A DNA stretch of 64,000 bases from an uncultured Bacteroidota bacterium. Lineage in GTDB: Bacteria; Bacteroidota; Bacteroidia; Chitinophagales; Saprospiraceae. Shown piece by piece: positions 42,273 to 51,079 of the stretch. The stretch is from assembly GCA_937872515.1 (NCBI GenBank), contig CALMSX010000117.1:101789-165788 (forward strand), written 5' to 3'. The first letter of the stretch is position 1. Each line of letters opens with the position of its first letter. The translations under genes were made by a program, and so were the position numbers. The notes under the pieces were generated by a model. The model saw only the letters and a list, made by a program, of their open reading frames with translations, had not been told where the DNA came from and searched no databases.

Positions 42273-43529
42273 TTATTTCAGCACCATCATTTTTAGGATT
42301 TGGCTTTTTTGTTTGGCAGGTGATTCCAGGTGAACCCAATACAAACCTTCCCTCATTTCTTCAACACTTAAATTTATAGGAAGGGTGGCATTTAATTGTT
42401 GTAAACATAATTGCCCCATGGCATTGTAAATATTTAAATTCATGACCATAGATGTTTGATCGTGGCCAGAAGTTATCACAATGTGGTCCATTGTTGGATT
42501 GGGCAATATCTTAAAGTCGAAGGCAGTTTGTACATCCGATTGGGCTGAGACGGATGTGCACCAGGAGCCATTTTGATCAGGAAAATAGTGTTTCTCCAAA
42601 TAACGCAAAACAACTGTTACAAAACTGTCTGCAAAGGCCACTCTTTTGAGGCTGTCAAATCGGATGGCTGAATACAATTCCAGTTGAATGGCATCAATGG
42701 TACCGCCGGGTGAGGAACCGTGGTGAAAAGTGTTGTACCCTCCATTAAAATAAGGATCATCCGGCAGGGGATAAGGATCTTGACGACTTGGCACGCCGGG
42801 ATATCCCCTCAGGGCAAGCTGAGTACCAAGGGCCTCGTCTCCCCGTATCAGCTGGGCATGGGTAGATGAAGTTTCATTTTGCCTCGCCAGATTTTCAATT
42901 GAACTCACTTCTATGAGGTCTTCTGTATTCAAGGCTTCGTCAACCTCTCGTAGCTCGCTACCGTATAAAAGATAACCCAACTCGATTCTTTGTTTGGTGT
43001 GACCATGACCGTGCAGGTCTATAAAAAGGCCTTTGCCATAAACGTCGGTGATTTGTTTAGCTGCGCTGTCGATATAGGCGTGGTACTCAAACCAATAATC
43101 GTGCAAAGCCACGTTGCTATCCGTAGCCAGTTCCAGATTGCGGTTCATGTCTAACTTTTTTCGATGCAACAAATTATAGACCACATGGGGATAACAAGCG
43201 GTTCGCCTAACAAAGGCATCTTTAATCTCTCTGGCCAGCTCCTGGGTGAAAGCATCTTTAACATAGGCACAATCTTCACAGTCGCGATTGGGCATTTGGG
43301 CCGGTTCTATGTGCCCTCCATGAGGAACGGAGAGAATGAAGGGCAGGTTGCCTGCGTGGTATTCTATGTAGGCGTCTTTGCCAAAATAGGTGAGTCCAGG
43401 AGTGTATTCCTGACTGTCTAAATCAACGTTGTGCAGAAAAAGAAAAAAGCCAAGACTTATAAAAAAGCTTACCGACCTTTTTCTCAAATAGCCTTGCCGA
43501 TAAATGGATAAGTCAACATTTTTTACCAT
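42273..43529 (-). CDS. Secreted N-formylglutamate amidohydrolase-like protein with T9SS domain
   Basis: A 418-residue protein from the ATG at 43529; an in-frame ATG 63 bases upstream adds a leader before the signal (FFISLGFFLFLHNVD near 21-35). FILSVPHGGHIEP, LDMNRNLE, IDLHGHGHTKQRIELGY and GTIDAIQLELYSAIRF fit the N-formylglutamate amidohydrolase/HutG zinc fold (histidines and glutamates as ligands). The C-terminal domain from about FKILPNPTMDHIVIT (near 337) is T9SS type A. An exported member of this normally cytoplasmic family is unusual, so the physiological substrate may differ. Confidence 0.8.
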   Translation of the reverse strand: MVKNVDLSIYRQGYLRKRSVSFFISLGFFLFLHNVDLDSQEYTPGLTYFGKDAYIEYHAGNLPFILSVPHGGHIEPAQMPNRDCEDCAYVKDAFTQELAREIKDAFVRRTACYPHVVYNLLHRKKLDMNRNLELATDSNVALHDYWFEYHAYIDSAAKQITDVYGKGLFIDLHGHGHTKQRIELGYLLYGSELREVDEALNTEDLIEVSSIENLARQNETSSTHAQLIRGDEALGTQLALRGYPGVPSRQDPYPLPDDPYFNGGYNTFHHGSSPGGTIDAIQLELYSAIRFDSLKRVAFADSFVTVVLRYLEKHYFPDQNGSWCTSVSAQSDVQTAFDFKILPNPTMDHIVITSGHDQTSMVMNLNIYNAMGQLCLQQLNATLPINLSVEEMREGLYWVHLESPAKQKSQILKMMVLK

Positions 43530-43708
43530 AAGGTTACAAACTGTTTTGTCAGTTTTTAGTAAATGAATGACAAATCTAATCAATGAAATCATAAACCCGA
43601 TGTTGCCGAGATTTTAAATGTCAATAAGGCCAACTAGGTTGCATCGCAATAAAGATCCGAAAACAGCCCTTGTTTTGATTTCTGATTGAAGATAAGGAGT
43701 AAGATCTT

Positions 43709-44563
43709 TTATTCATGGATTACCTCAAGTGCCCTGTGGGTAATAAAGGCATTCGGGGTGTTTTTTTTGCCGATTGATACCACCATGTTGTTAATTTCCC
43801 TTTCCAGCTGCCAGCTGCCGTTGTGTTGTTGTTTGGACAGCAATAAGCGCAGTGCTTTATCCATCGCTTCTGAATGTACCTTTTCTCTTTTCAACAGCCA
43901 TAGGATCTCTAAAAAATCGCTTTTATACATATTGGGAAAGGTAAGCAGGTCCAATTTTTCTATCATTATCCTTTCGGGATGATGCGAGCTAAAACATACT
44001 TCGTGCCTGAGTATAAAATCTACACACTTTTGTTTTAATACCTCTACGTTTTGACTTCTGAATTTTGTGGGCACAAAGGAGATTCCTTTCAATAGTTTGA
44101 CAATGCCCCAGTAACAGCTGTGCTTGCCATAACAACTGGTATTGGCACAATACTTATTTTTAGGTTCTTCATAGCAGCCATCGTCAAATCGCTGGTATTG
44201 GGCAAAAAAATCCAGGGCTTTTAAACAACGGGGATCGGGTGTTTTATTAAAATAGGCATCTAGATATACGATGTTGCCATTCAGACAAGGGATGGGAAAA
44301 TGATCTTCTTTTAGGGTAAAGATGCCATGGTCAGCATCGTAAAACTGATCTTTGATTTCGGTTAGGGCCTTCCTCACCCTAACTTCATTTTTATCAACCT
44401 GTAAATCGGCCAATAAAATCAGTGTCCACAGTGAAGCTTTAAAATTGGGCACATAGTGTTGGTAATCGGGATAGTAATGATCGCTGGGGCTAAGGGTCTT
44501 CCATAACCCTTTACTGTCTTGGGCCTTGAATATTTTTTCGATGAGTTCAGCGCTGTTATCCAT
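43709..44563 (-). CDS. Alpha/alpha-toroid (prenyltransferase/squalene-cyclase-like) protein
   Basis: A 284-residue protein made of paired helices with glutamine-tryptophan type repeats: AQDSKGLWKTL, VPNFKASLWTLILLADL, FFAQYQRFDDGCYEE, LLLSKQQHNGSWQL. It resembles the terpenoid cyclase/protein prenyltransferase alpha-alpha toroid fold. No DxDD catalytic motif is evident, so enzymatic activity is not claimed. A cysteine-rich stretch near 137-152 (CANTSCYGKHSCYWG) is conserved-looking and could bind metal. The start is 14 bases after the stop of the serine hydrolase gene. Confidence 0.7.
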   Translation of the reverse strand: MDNSAELIEKIFKAQDSKGLWKTLSPSDHYYPDYQHYVPNFKASLWTLILLADLQVDKNEVRVRKALTEIKDQFYDADHGIFTLKEDHFPIPCLNGNIVYLDAYFNKTPDPRCLKALDFFAQYQRFDDGCYEEPKNKYCANTSCYGKHSCYWGIVKLLKGISFVPTKFRSQNVEVLKQKCVDFILRHEVCFSSHHPERIMIEKLDLLTFPNMYKSDFLEILWLLKREKVHSEAMDKALRLLLSKQQHNGSWQLEREINNMVVSIGKKNTPNAFITHRALEVIHE

Positions 44564-44577
44564 TGGCTTTTTTTTTA

Positions 44578-45771
44578 TTATTTATCACCCTTATGGTATG
44601 GCACATAGCCGTGCCACTGCCAGGGTATACAATTGTCTGCTGTCACAGTTTCGACTAATTCCTGAAATATCGACTCCCCGTTTTCACTGTTGCAAAGGAT
44701 GATAATGGACAGGCCTTTGTCGGCGAAGTTGATGTTGTAGTTTCTCCAGGATTCGCCATTTCCCTCTTTAAAAAAGGCGCGGCCATAGGAACAATGGAAT
44801 ACACCCCAGCCGAGCCCATAAGACAGGCCAATACCATCATTTTGGGTGGTTGTAGCAGAAGTAATGGGCGGAAACTGGGTAACAGAGTGGATGGCAATCT
44901 GAGGGGCTAACATTTCCTGGTATAACCTACCTGCCAGTCCTTTTTGTTGCATGACGTGCTCAATAAATCGGGCATAATCAGCAATGGTGGTCACCAGAGA
45001 TCCCCCTGCAACGGCTTCCTTGCGTTTTTTCTTCACATCGATAAGGCCATTGTTGAGGTGGCCTACGGCAACATTATCGTCACCAAAACGATCGTGCCAT
45101 ATGTATCCGGTTCTGTGCATGCCCAAGGGATTAAATATTTTTTCCTGTGCTACTTCATCGATCTTTTTACCCATCGTTTCTTCGATAGCCAATTGCAGTA
45201 GTTTAAAGCCTTCACCCGAATAAGCATATTTTTCGCCGGGCTTGAAGTATAAACGCATTACACCCAGGGTATCCATTTCACCTGTGATGGGATGAAACCA
45301 CCTAACATTGGGCAGTCCGGTGGTATGGCTCAAGCACATACGTGGAGTTATCAGCTTCCAGCGATCATCGTTTTGTAAATCTGAAAAGTACTCGTATTCA
45401 GGCAATGGTTTTTTTAAATAGTGGGAGAGGGGAGTATCTAATAAAAGATGATTTTCTTCCACCAGTTTCATCACCAAGTAACCAAAAACAGCCTTGCTGA
45501 ACGAAGCGGCATACACAATGGTGGCAGTGTCCATCAGGCTGTTTTGAGGCTTGTTTTTGTAACCATAAGATTGTACATAGGTTATTTTATTTTGTTGCAG
45601 GATGGCCAGATTGACACCCTGGACCTGGGCCGCTTCCATCATTTTTTGTACGGTTTTATCAATTTCTGAAACCGTAATTTTACTGCCATCCAGCCGGGTA
45701 ATCACCTGGGCCGGAAGGGAGCGAAAGGAAGCAGCCAGCAATAGGAACCACATGTATTTTTTTATTTTCAT
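44578..45771 (-). CDS. Beta-lactamase-family serine hydrolase (class C type)
   Basis: A 397-residue protein with signal peptide (ends SLPAQ near residue 21). The class C-like active site is recognisable: SFSK (SxxK) in VYAASFSKAVFGY near 90-102, YSGEG near 188 as the tyrosine motif (YxN family variant), and a C-terminal GNGESWRNYNINF region. LCLSHTTGLP near 145 and GLSYGLGW near 325 are typical of the esterase/peptidase-like beta-lactamase family. It is probably periplasmic or secreted; substrate unknown. Confidence 0.85.
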   Translation of the reverse strand: MKIKKYMWFLLLAASFRSLPAQVITRLDGSKITVSEIDKTVQKMMEAAQVQGVNLAILQQNKITYVQSYGYKNKPQNSLMDTATIVYAASFSKAVFGYLVMKLVEENHLLLDTPLSHYLKKPLPEYEYFSDLQNDDRWKLITPRMCLSHTTGLPNVRWFHPITGEMDTLGVMRLYFKPGEKYAYSGEGFKLLQLAIEETMGKKIDEVAQEKIFNPLGMHRTGYIWHDRFGDDNVAVGHLNNGLIDVKKKRKEAVAGGSLVTTIADYARFIEHVMQQKGLAGRLYQEMLAPQIAIHSVTQFPPITSATTTQNDGIGLSYGLGWGVFHCSYGRAFFKEGNGESWRNYNINFADKGLSIIILCNSENGESIFQELVETVTADNCIPWQWHGYVPYHKGDK

Positions 45772-45854
45772 CGTGTTTTCATTGGTTTATTTTATTTGGA
45801 CAATTTTCCCTGATTGATGTTGTTTTTTGGGATTGGCTTGCTGATACTCCATAA

Positions 45855-46673
45855 TTATGATCTTGAACCATTGGTAAGTTTTGTAGCTGTGTTTTTGTAT
45901 TCCTCGCCCTTCACTTTATCCTCCATTAAGTACCAGATATCGCTGAGGTATTGGTAAAATTTTGCCAGGTCAGCATGCGCCTCTCCTTTTTGAATGATCT
46001 TATTTTTTAATGCTTTTTCAAAATACCCCAGAGCAGTAGGGTAATCTTGGAGATCCTTGTGCACCCTGGCCAAACCCACATAAGATTCAACTATTTCAGG
46101 ACTTTGAAGTCCGAAAATAGTTTCCCTGATTTTCATAGCACTGGTATGGGCTTCGATTGACTCTTGAAATTGTTGGTTGTTGCGATAAACATTTCCCAAA
46201 TTTCCATAACTGGTAGCTACATCGGCATGTGTTTGCCCCAATAGTTTTATTCTTATGTCCAGGGCTTTATGGTGGTGATTCAAGGCTTCATTGTACTTCT
46301 GTTGGGCATTGTACACCACACCCAGGCTGATGTGGGTAGTGGCTACCGATAATGGGGGAATGTCTTGCTGTGAAAGTCCAGCATCAAGGGCTTCATTCAA
46401 AACAGCTAATGCCTCTTCATATTTGTCTTGCCTAGTCAACAGGATACCTAGCTGGTTGGATGTATTGACAAAGCTTTCTGCAGGTCCTTCTTTTTTTAAA
46501 ATGGGGGCTGCTTTTTGTAGGTAAAAAATAGCACTGTCGGGCTGTCTGTTTTTTATAAAAGAATCAGCCAGATACAGATATTTTTCTATTATCGCAGTAG
46601 ATTGACTTTTGATAAAGAGAGGTGTAAATAGTAGTAAACAAGCATAGATTAACTGGGCACAATGCTTATTCAT
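45855..46673 (-). CDS. TPR repeat protein, secreted or periplasmic
   Basis: A 272-residue protein with a signal peptide (ends IKSQS near 25) and about six tetratricopeptide repeats of the kinesin-light-chain type: SAIFYLQKAAPILKKEG, EEALAVLNEALDAGLSQ, NEALNHHHKALDIRIKLLGQ, QESIEAHTSAMKIRETIFGL, TALGYFEKALKNKIIQKGE. The 40-residue periodicity with 'ALxIRxxLxG' is clear. No extra domain. A protein-interaction role is likely; partner unknown. Confidence 0.87.
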   Translation of the reverse strand: MNKHCAQLIYACLLLFTPLFIKSQSTAIIEKYLYLADSFIKNRQPDSAIFYLQKAAPILKKEGPAESFVNTSNQLGILLTRQDKYEEALAVLNEALDAGLSQQDIPPLSVATTHISLGVVYNAQQKYNEALNHHHKALDIRIKLLGQTHADVATSYGNLGNVYRNNQQFQESIEAHTSAMKIRETIFGLQSPEIVESYVGLARVHKDLQDYPTALGYFEKALKNKIIQKGEAHADLAKFYQYLSDIWYLMEDKVKGEEYKNTATKLTNGSRS

Positions 46674-46750
46674 GATGGAATGAAATGTTTTTATAAATGA
46701 TAAAAGAACGCTCTATATAGGGTAGGCTCAATTCTGGTTATTTCATCAGC

Positions 46751-46918
46751 TCAAAACTTGATGCCTCTTTTTTTCATTTCTTCGGCAATTTTACCTTCAA
46801 TTTTCCGACACTCACAATGTTTTGCGTGTTCGAGGTGCCATTCAATCCTTTGTTCAATTGTTGGATTTTTAGGCATCTTATGCGCCAAATGCCATTCTTT
46901 ATTGATTTTACTGCTCAT
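46751..46918 (-). CDS. Small conserved 55-residue protein
   Basis: A short frame that encodes MSSKINKEWHLAHKMPKNPT, then EQRIEWHLEHAKHCECRKI, ending RGIKF. The WHLAHKMPKNPT and RIEWHLEHA words with a CxC pair are ones I recall from a small conserved bacterial protein of unknown function, so this is not random. It has no signal peptide and a strongly charged helical character. The cysteine pair with histidines could bind metal. No partner gene is evident beyond the neighbouring TPR gene 77 bases downstream. Confidence 0.62.
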   Translation of the reverse strand: MSSKINKEWHLAHKMPKNPTIEQRIEWHLEHAKHCECRKIEGKIAEEMKKRGIKF

Positions 46919-47046
46919 TGTAAAATGATTTCTACTATAAATGTACTGTCAAATGAGTCGAAATGCTTCAATGAGGTCATTGTTTTTTAAATATCTTTTA
47001 GCAATGTCGCCATCCAAACGAACAAAAAGAAGATAGGTCTTCGCTT

Positions 47047-47595
47047 TTAAACTGGTTTTACCACCATCCAATAAAAAATGATGCTGGGTGGGATCATGAC
47101 CAGGCTTCCTAAAATGCTCCACCGGATGAGGAGGCGGTTGATTTTGGCCTCATTTTGGGCCTCGGTTTCTATTGTTAAAAATAGTTTTTCCTGCAGGAAA
47201 ACAAGGGGCACAGACAGCACCTACATGGTGAGAATTAAGTAGATGGAATGCAATAGCCAGGGTTGGGATTGGCTGCCGCCATAAACGGAAGAGAGACAAA
47301 GTCCGTTGAGTACAGTGAGGGCAACACCGGGTATGGTGAGATAGAGATCTGTTTGTTGCAACAACTTAGCAGCAAATTTTAAGACGTGGGCATCTTTGGA
47401 ATAAAAGGCATAAGAGAACCATACCGGGCCCACGATCATATTGCCCATAAAAATGATAACCCCTAAAATATGAAGTAATTTATGCCATTGGTAGGATAAC
47501 AGTAATTCAAAGTGAACAATGCCTGTAAAGTCAGCCAATGTGATCAACAATAAAATCAAACCATTGAGGATGGATATTTTGCTAGAGGTACTCAT
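47047..47595 (-). pseudogene. DUF2269-like membrane protein interrupted by an in-frame TAG
   Basis: The frame from the ATG at 47595 encodes hydrophobic segments (ILNGLILLLITLADFTGI, KLLHILGVIIFMGNMIVGPVWF, YLTIPGVALTVLNGLCL) and the internal words expected of DUF2269. A TAG at 47221-47223 stops it after 124 residues, but the same frame continues without another stop for 57 codons (VLSVPLVFLQEKLF ... NRLLIRWSILGSLVMIPPSIIFYWMVV) to a TAA at 47047-47049, giving a further membrane helix. The full frame would be about 182 residues. A nonsense mutation or sequence error is the simplest reading. Confidence 0.68.
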
Positions 47596-47722
47596 TGGGT
47601 TAAGGTGTAGGTTAATGTTGAGTTGCTATTGTTTCTCTTTTAATATCAGAAGGAAATTGTCAATCAAAATTACATAAGTGTTGGCATTTTTTTTAGAGAT
47701 AACAATCGATTTTGGGTTGACT

Positions 47723-48898
47723 TTATTTTGGATAGTTGACATTGGCCTTGATTCTTTTAATTTGTCGCAAATGCCGGTCTGTGTGGGAGAAATGAATCAC
47801 CAATAGACCATGGATGCTTCTTCTATTGTTGGGTTCACCTGCTCTCGGGGTAAAATGTACTTTCAGGTCTTTTTGGGTGTTGCGCACGAAGTGCAGGATA
47901 TTGTCTCTGCCAAAATTAAAAAAATGTAGATTGTCCTTGCCTCTCATAAAGCCCATAGGGATGGCGTTTTCCGGAGCCTGGTGTCCGGTATTTTCTGCCA
48001 TCCAGGACAAATAAATGCTATCTGTGAGGGATTCCTGATAATATTCGGGTTGGGGCGGTATCTCTGTGCCAAGCCAGGCTTCTTGTAGGAATATTCTTTC
48101 ATAGAGGCCCAGGTGTTCTACCACCTGACCTATGCTCCACGCTTCAGGTGAAGGCTTAAAATGCCACTGTTCATCACTGATTTGATCTACTTCCTCTATT
48201 ACTTCTTTTTGGCTTCTTTCCAATTCTGCCAGCAGATATTGTCGGTCTTTTTCTAGCCATATATTTCCGGATTTTGGAAAATTACTGGATGCTTTTATTT
48301 TTTGGATCTGGTGGATATGTCTTGTAGTGTGTGCAATATAAACCAAGACATATTGATGCAAATCTCTTTCTGCCCAATTGCCCCATTCAGAGGGTCGGTA
48401 TATGTAGTGCTTTCTCAAATCAGTACTTGTTGTTTCAATCCACTTAATTACATTTTCTCTATGATAATTAAAATAACTTTTCAGTGCATCCAATTCATTA
48501 AATCTACCCAATGGCTGTGCCACAGAAGGTGCTTTTCCTTTAACTGTGTCGATTGCATAATTGATCATGAGCCTATCCTTTTCTTCTGTGTTAAGGGTTA
48601 AACCTGATTGTTCGGGAGTAAACTGATTACAATAAAGATCCCATTGTAAAAGCTCCTCAAAAGTACCCAAATGCTCTAGCACTTCGGCAATTGACCATTT
48701 GCTGCTATCTGGCTTAAAGGTTATTTGGGTTTTATTTAGACTTTTAACTTCCTTCATTAATTCTAACTGTGTGCTGTGAAGGCCTGCTAATAATTCCTTT
48801 CTATCATCTTCAGTCCATAATTTATTGGATACATTTTGGGCATCTAAATTGGATATGGATACAAAAAAGACCATCGAAAAGATTAATTTTAGTTTCAT
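47723..48898 (-). CDS. Secreted protein with two DinB-like domains
   Basis: A 391-residue protein from the ATG at 48898 (a TTG lies 9 bases upstream) with signal peptide (ends NLDAQ). Two DinB_2-type four-helix domains follow, each with the paired histidine metal motif: VLEHLGTFEELLQW near 70-83 with HTTRHIHQI near 192, and VVEHLGLYERIFL near 255 with HTDRHLRQI near 375. The DinB fold binds a metal and is linked to thiol transferase families. A tandem exported version is unusual. The stop of the DUF1801 gene lies 2 bases before this start. Confidence 0.82.
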   Translation of the reverse strand: MKLKLIFSMVFFVSISNLDAQNVSNKLWTEDDRKELLAGLHSTQLELMKEVKSLNKTQITFKPDSSKWSIAEVLEHLGTFEELLQWDLYCNQFTPEQSGLTLNTEEKDRLMINYAIDTVKGKAPSVAQPLGRFNELDALKSYFNYHRENVIKWIETTSTDLRKHYIYRPSEWGNWAERDLHQYVLVYIAHTTRHIHQIQKIKASSNFPKSGNIWLEKDRQYLLAELERSQKEVIEEVDQISDEQWHFKPSPEAWSIGQVVEHLGLYERIFLQEAWLGTEIPPQPEYYQESLTDSIYLSWMAENTGHQAPENAIPMGFMRGKDNLHFFNFGRDNILHFVRNTQKDLKVHFTPRAGEPNNRRSIHGLLVIHFSHTDRHLRQIKRIKANVNYPK

Positions 48899-48900
48899 AT

Positions 48901-49260
48901 TTAGCAATTTACACGCTTGAATTGATATAATTTAAGCACCTTCTTTAATAGAGTTTCAATCTGATGCAGAGGTAGATTTTTATTGGCATCAATAAGCATA
49001 ATTTTCATTCTGCTCCTTTTCTCTTGTAAAAGATAGGGTTCCTCCATTTGGCCACCTTCAACAATGCCCAGATATGGCTGTTTGTATTTTTTGTGAACCC
49101 ATAAATAGCAAAACATTTTGCCTTTATAAGAGAAAAAAGGCATACCATACTTCCAATCTTGACTTATGTTTTTATCTTGACTCAATACAATATCTTTGAG
49201 CGCTAACAAGGTCCCTTTGATGGGCTCTGGTTGGTTGGAATAATAATTTTCTATTTCGGT
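48901..49260 (-). CDS. DUF1801 domain protein
   Basis: A 119-residue protein from the ATG at 49260; an in-frame ATG 30 bases earlier is possible. Motifs ENYYSNQPEPIKGTLLALKDIVLS and QDWKYGMPFFSYKGKMFCYLW are the core of the DUF1801 (YdhG-like) fold, and QPYLGIVEGGQMEEPYLLQ and RSRMKIMLIDANKNLP complete it. The family is a small cytoplasmic fold sometimes called iron chaperone-like, without firm function. It is followed after 2 bases by the tandem DinB gene. Confidence 0.84.
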   Translation of the reverse strand, partial: TEIENYYSNQPEPIKGTLLALKDIVLSQDKNISQDWKYGMPFFSYKGKMFCYLWVHKKYKQPYLGIVEGGQMEEPYLLQEKRSRMKIMLIDANKNLPLHQIETLLKKVLKLYQFKRVNC

Positions 49261-49392
49261 CATATGGAATGAAGGCCTTGAGTTAAACAATCCATAATTT
49301 CCATGTGTCTTCGCATTTTGGATAGATATTTCGTTTTGATTGAAGTTTGTCTATTTTTATAGAAGCCTAATCTAATGAGGTCTTATTCATCT

Positions 49393-49986
49393 TTATTTTG
49401 ATGTGATATTAGCATCAAATCCTTGCATGTAAGTAATCCTCCATTTTCCTCTCATCTTTCGCATTTTTACGCCATAACTAAAAGATTGGCTCTCTTCTGA
49501 ATCATCCCAGGTCCATGTAATTTCTGCCATGTTTTTATCAAGACTTATAAATTTAATATGCATCTGACCCCAGCTAAAATCATTAGGAACATCCTGACAG
49601 TTGCACCAGGGATCCGCTTCTGCATAAGGAGCCAGATCTCCTTCTACAAACTCAATTTCTTTATTTTGAATTTTGGTATGAAGTGATCTGACAATGGTTC
49701 TGTAGTTGGCAATAAATGAGGCGTCAAAAAATTCGGTTTCTTTGAGCTCATTTAATCCATCCTGTAGCACCTTAAGGTCCATGCCGGTGGCTTGCCCGCT
49801 GCCAGGGTCAAATATGGGTTCATAACCTATAAAAGGGTCGGTTTTATCGTGCCACTTCATTACATCGATTAATAAATCCCTTATTTCCTCTTTTTCATCA
49901 TTGATAGAATAATTATTCTTCGTTTTCTGTCCCAGTAATGTTCCGCAAAGGAAAATGAATAGGAATAGAGTGGCAGTATTTCGCAT
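49393..49986 (-). CDS. Secreted NTF2-like protein, unknown
   Basis: A 197-residue protein with signal peptide (ends TLLGQ near 20). The domain alternates helices and strands (EEIRDLLIDVMKWHDKTDPF, ... MAEITWTWDDSEESQSFSYGVKMRKMRGKWRITYMQGFD) in the order expected of an NTF2/DUF3828-like fold. A CNCQ motif near 132-135 may form a metal or disulphide site. Family not firmly assigned; monocistronic by spacing. Confidence 0.68.
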   Translation of the reverse strand: MRNTATLFLFIFLCGTLLGQKTKNNYSINDEKEEIRDLLIDVMKWHDKTDPFIGYEPIFDPGSGQATGMDLKVLQDGLNELKETEFFDASFIANYRTIVRSLHTKIQNKEIEFVEGDLAPYAEADPWCNCQDVPNDFSWGQMHIKFISLDKNMAEITWTWDDSEESQSFSYGVKMRKMRGKWRITYMQGFDANITSK

Positions 49987-50047
49987 GGAATAGTTGGTTT
50001 AATTTCTTAAATATACAACAGTAAAAATCAAATGCTGTAAATGCAAA

Positions 50048-50953
50048 TTAAATTTTTATTCGGATTTTAAAAATTTTGCTTAACCCATTTGCTCCATGGC
50101 TTATATATTGGTTAAATGAAGCAGCATCAGAAAACTTCTTCGGAACCAATAAATTTCTCCTACTGGTAAAGTACAAGGTTTGACTTTCGAAGTCATAAAA
50201 AGGACAATATTCCATAAAGGGGGTATTGATGACTGAGCCCATATTTTCAGGAATCGACCAGGATCCGCTTTTATCCTTGCGGGAGAGGTACAAATCGCCG
50301 CTACCGAAGCCACCCATGGCATTGTATCGGGTAAAGAGGATCCATGATTCATCAGGGGCTACATAGGCATTAAATTCATAGCCTGCGCTATTGAGAGGGG
50401 CATCCAATAAAACAGCTTGTTGGTATTGGGTCCCATCCCATTGGCATCTGTAGATATCATCCTTACCCATTCCGCTTTTGGAATCTTTGGTAAAGTAGAG
50501 GTTGTAGTTGGCAGTAATGACAGGGTAAAATTCATCTTCCTGGGTATTAACGGCACTGCCGGCATTGATCGGTGCCGACCAGCCATTACCGGAAGGATCT
50601 CTTTTGACATACCAAATGTCAAAATCACCGGACTTCTCGTCGCCATTACTTTTCGGACGATTAGAGGCAAAATACAATCTTGAGCCGTCTGCAGAAATAA
50701 AAGGTTCGAGATAGGAATAGGCATCACAAAATGCCAGTAATTCGGGTTTTTGCCACTCTCCGTTTTTTACACAGACTATTTGGGAAAGATCCTGGTTGGG
50801 ACTTTGTATAGTGAAAAAAGCCTCCCCTGTTTTCTGCGATAGACAGAAATCCCTTACGTTTTGGTACTGGTCGAGATGGGGGGAAAGTGGTTCTACTTGT
50901 TGTGCATAGAGACTATGAAAAAAGAGTAGAAAATAAAGGGTGAATAATTTCAT
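50048..50953 (-). CDS. PD40/TolB-like secreted beta-propeller
   Basis: A 301-residue protein with signal peptide (ends SLYAQ near 18). Repeats of the WD40-like PD40 type are visible: SYLEPFISADGSRLYFASNRPKS, DEFYPVITANYNLYFTKDSKSG, YEFNAYVAPDESWILFTRYNAMG and FMEYCPFYDFESQTLYFTSRRN. Such propellers occur in TolB and in exported oligomerisation proteins. No extra domain. Probably outer-membrane or periplasmic; partner unknown. Confidence 0.85.
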   Translation of the reverse strand: MKLFTLYFLLFFHSLYAQQVEPLSPHLDQYQNVRDFCLSQKTGEAFFTIQSPNQDLSQIVCVKNGEWQKPELLAFCDAYSYLEPFISADGSRLYFASNRPKSNGDEKSGDFDIWYVKRDPSGNGWSAPINAGSAVNTQEDEFYPVITANYNLYFTKDSKSGMGKDDIYRCQWDGTQYQQAVLLDAPLNSAGYEFNAYVAPDESWILFTRYNAMGGFGSGDLYLSRKDKSGSWSIPENMGSVINTPFMEYCPFYDFESQTLYFTSRRNLLVPKKFSDAASFNQYISHGANGLSKIFKIRIKI

Positions 50954-51079
50954 AATTATGGTTAATTGTTTGAAGACTTTCTGTGAAAAAAAAATCTATT
51001 CTTTCTTTATTTAAAATTAGTAAAATCTTCACACAAATTAAAAGATAAATAAGAAATGACAACAAGAACCACCATTTTA

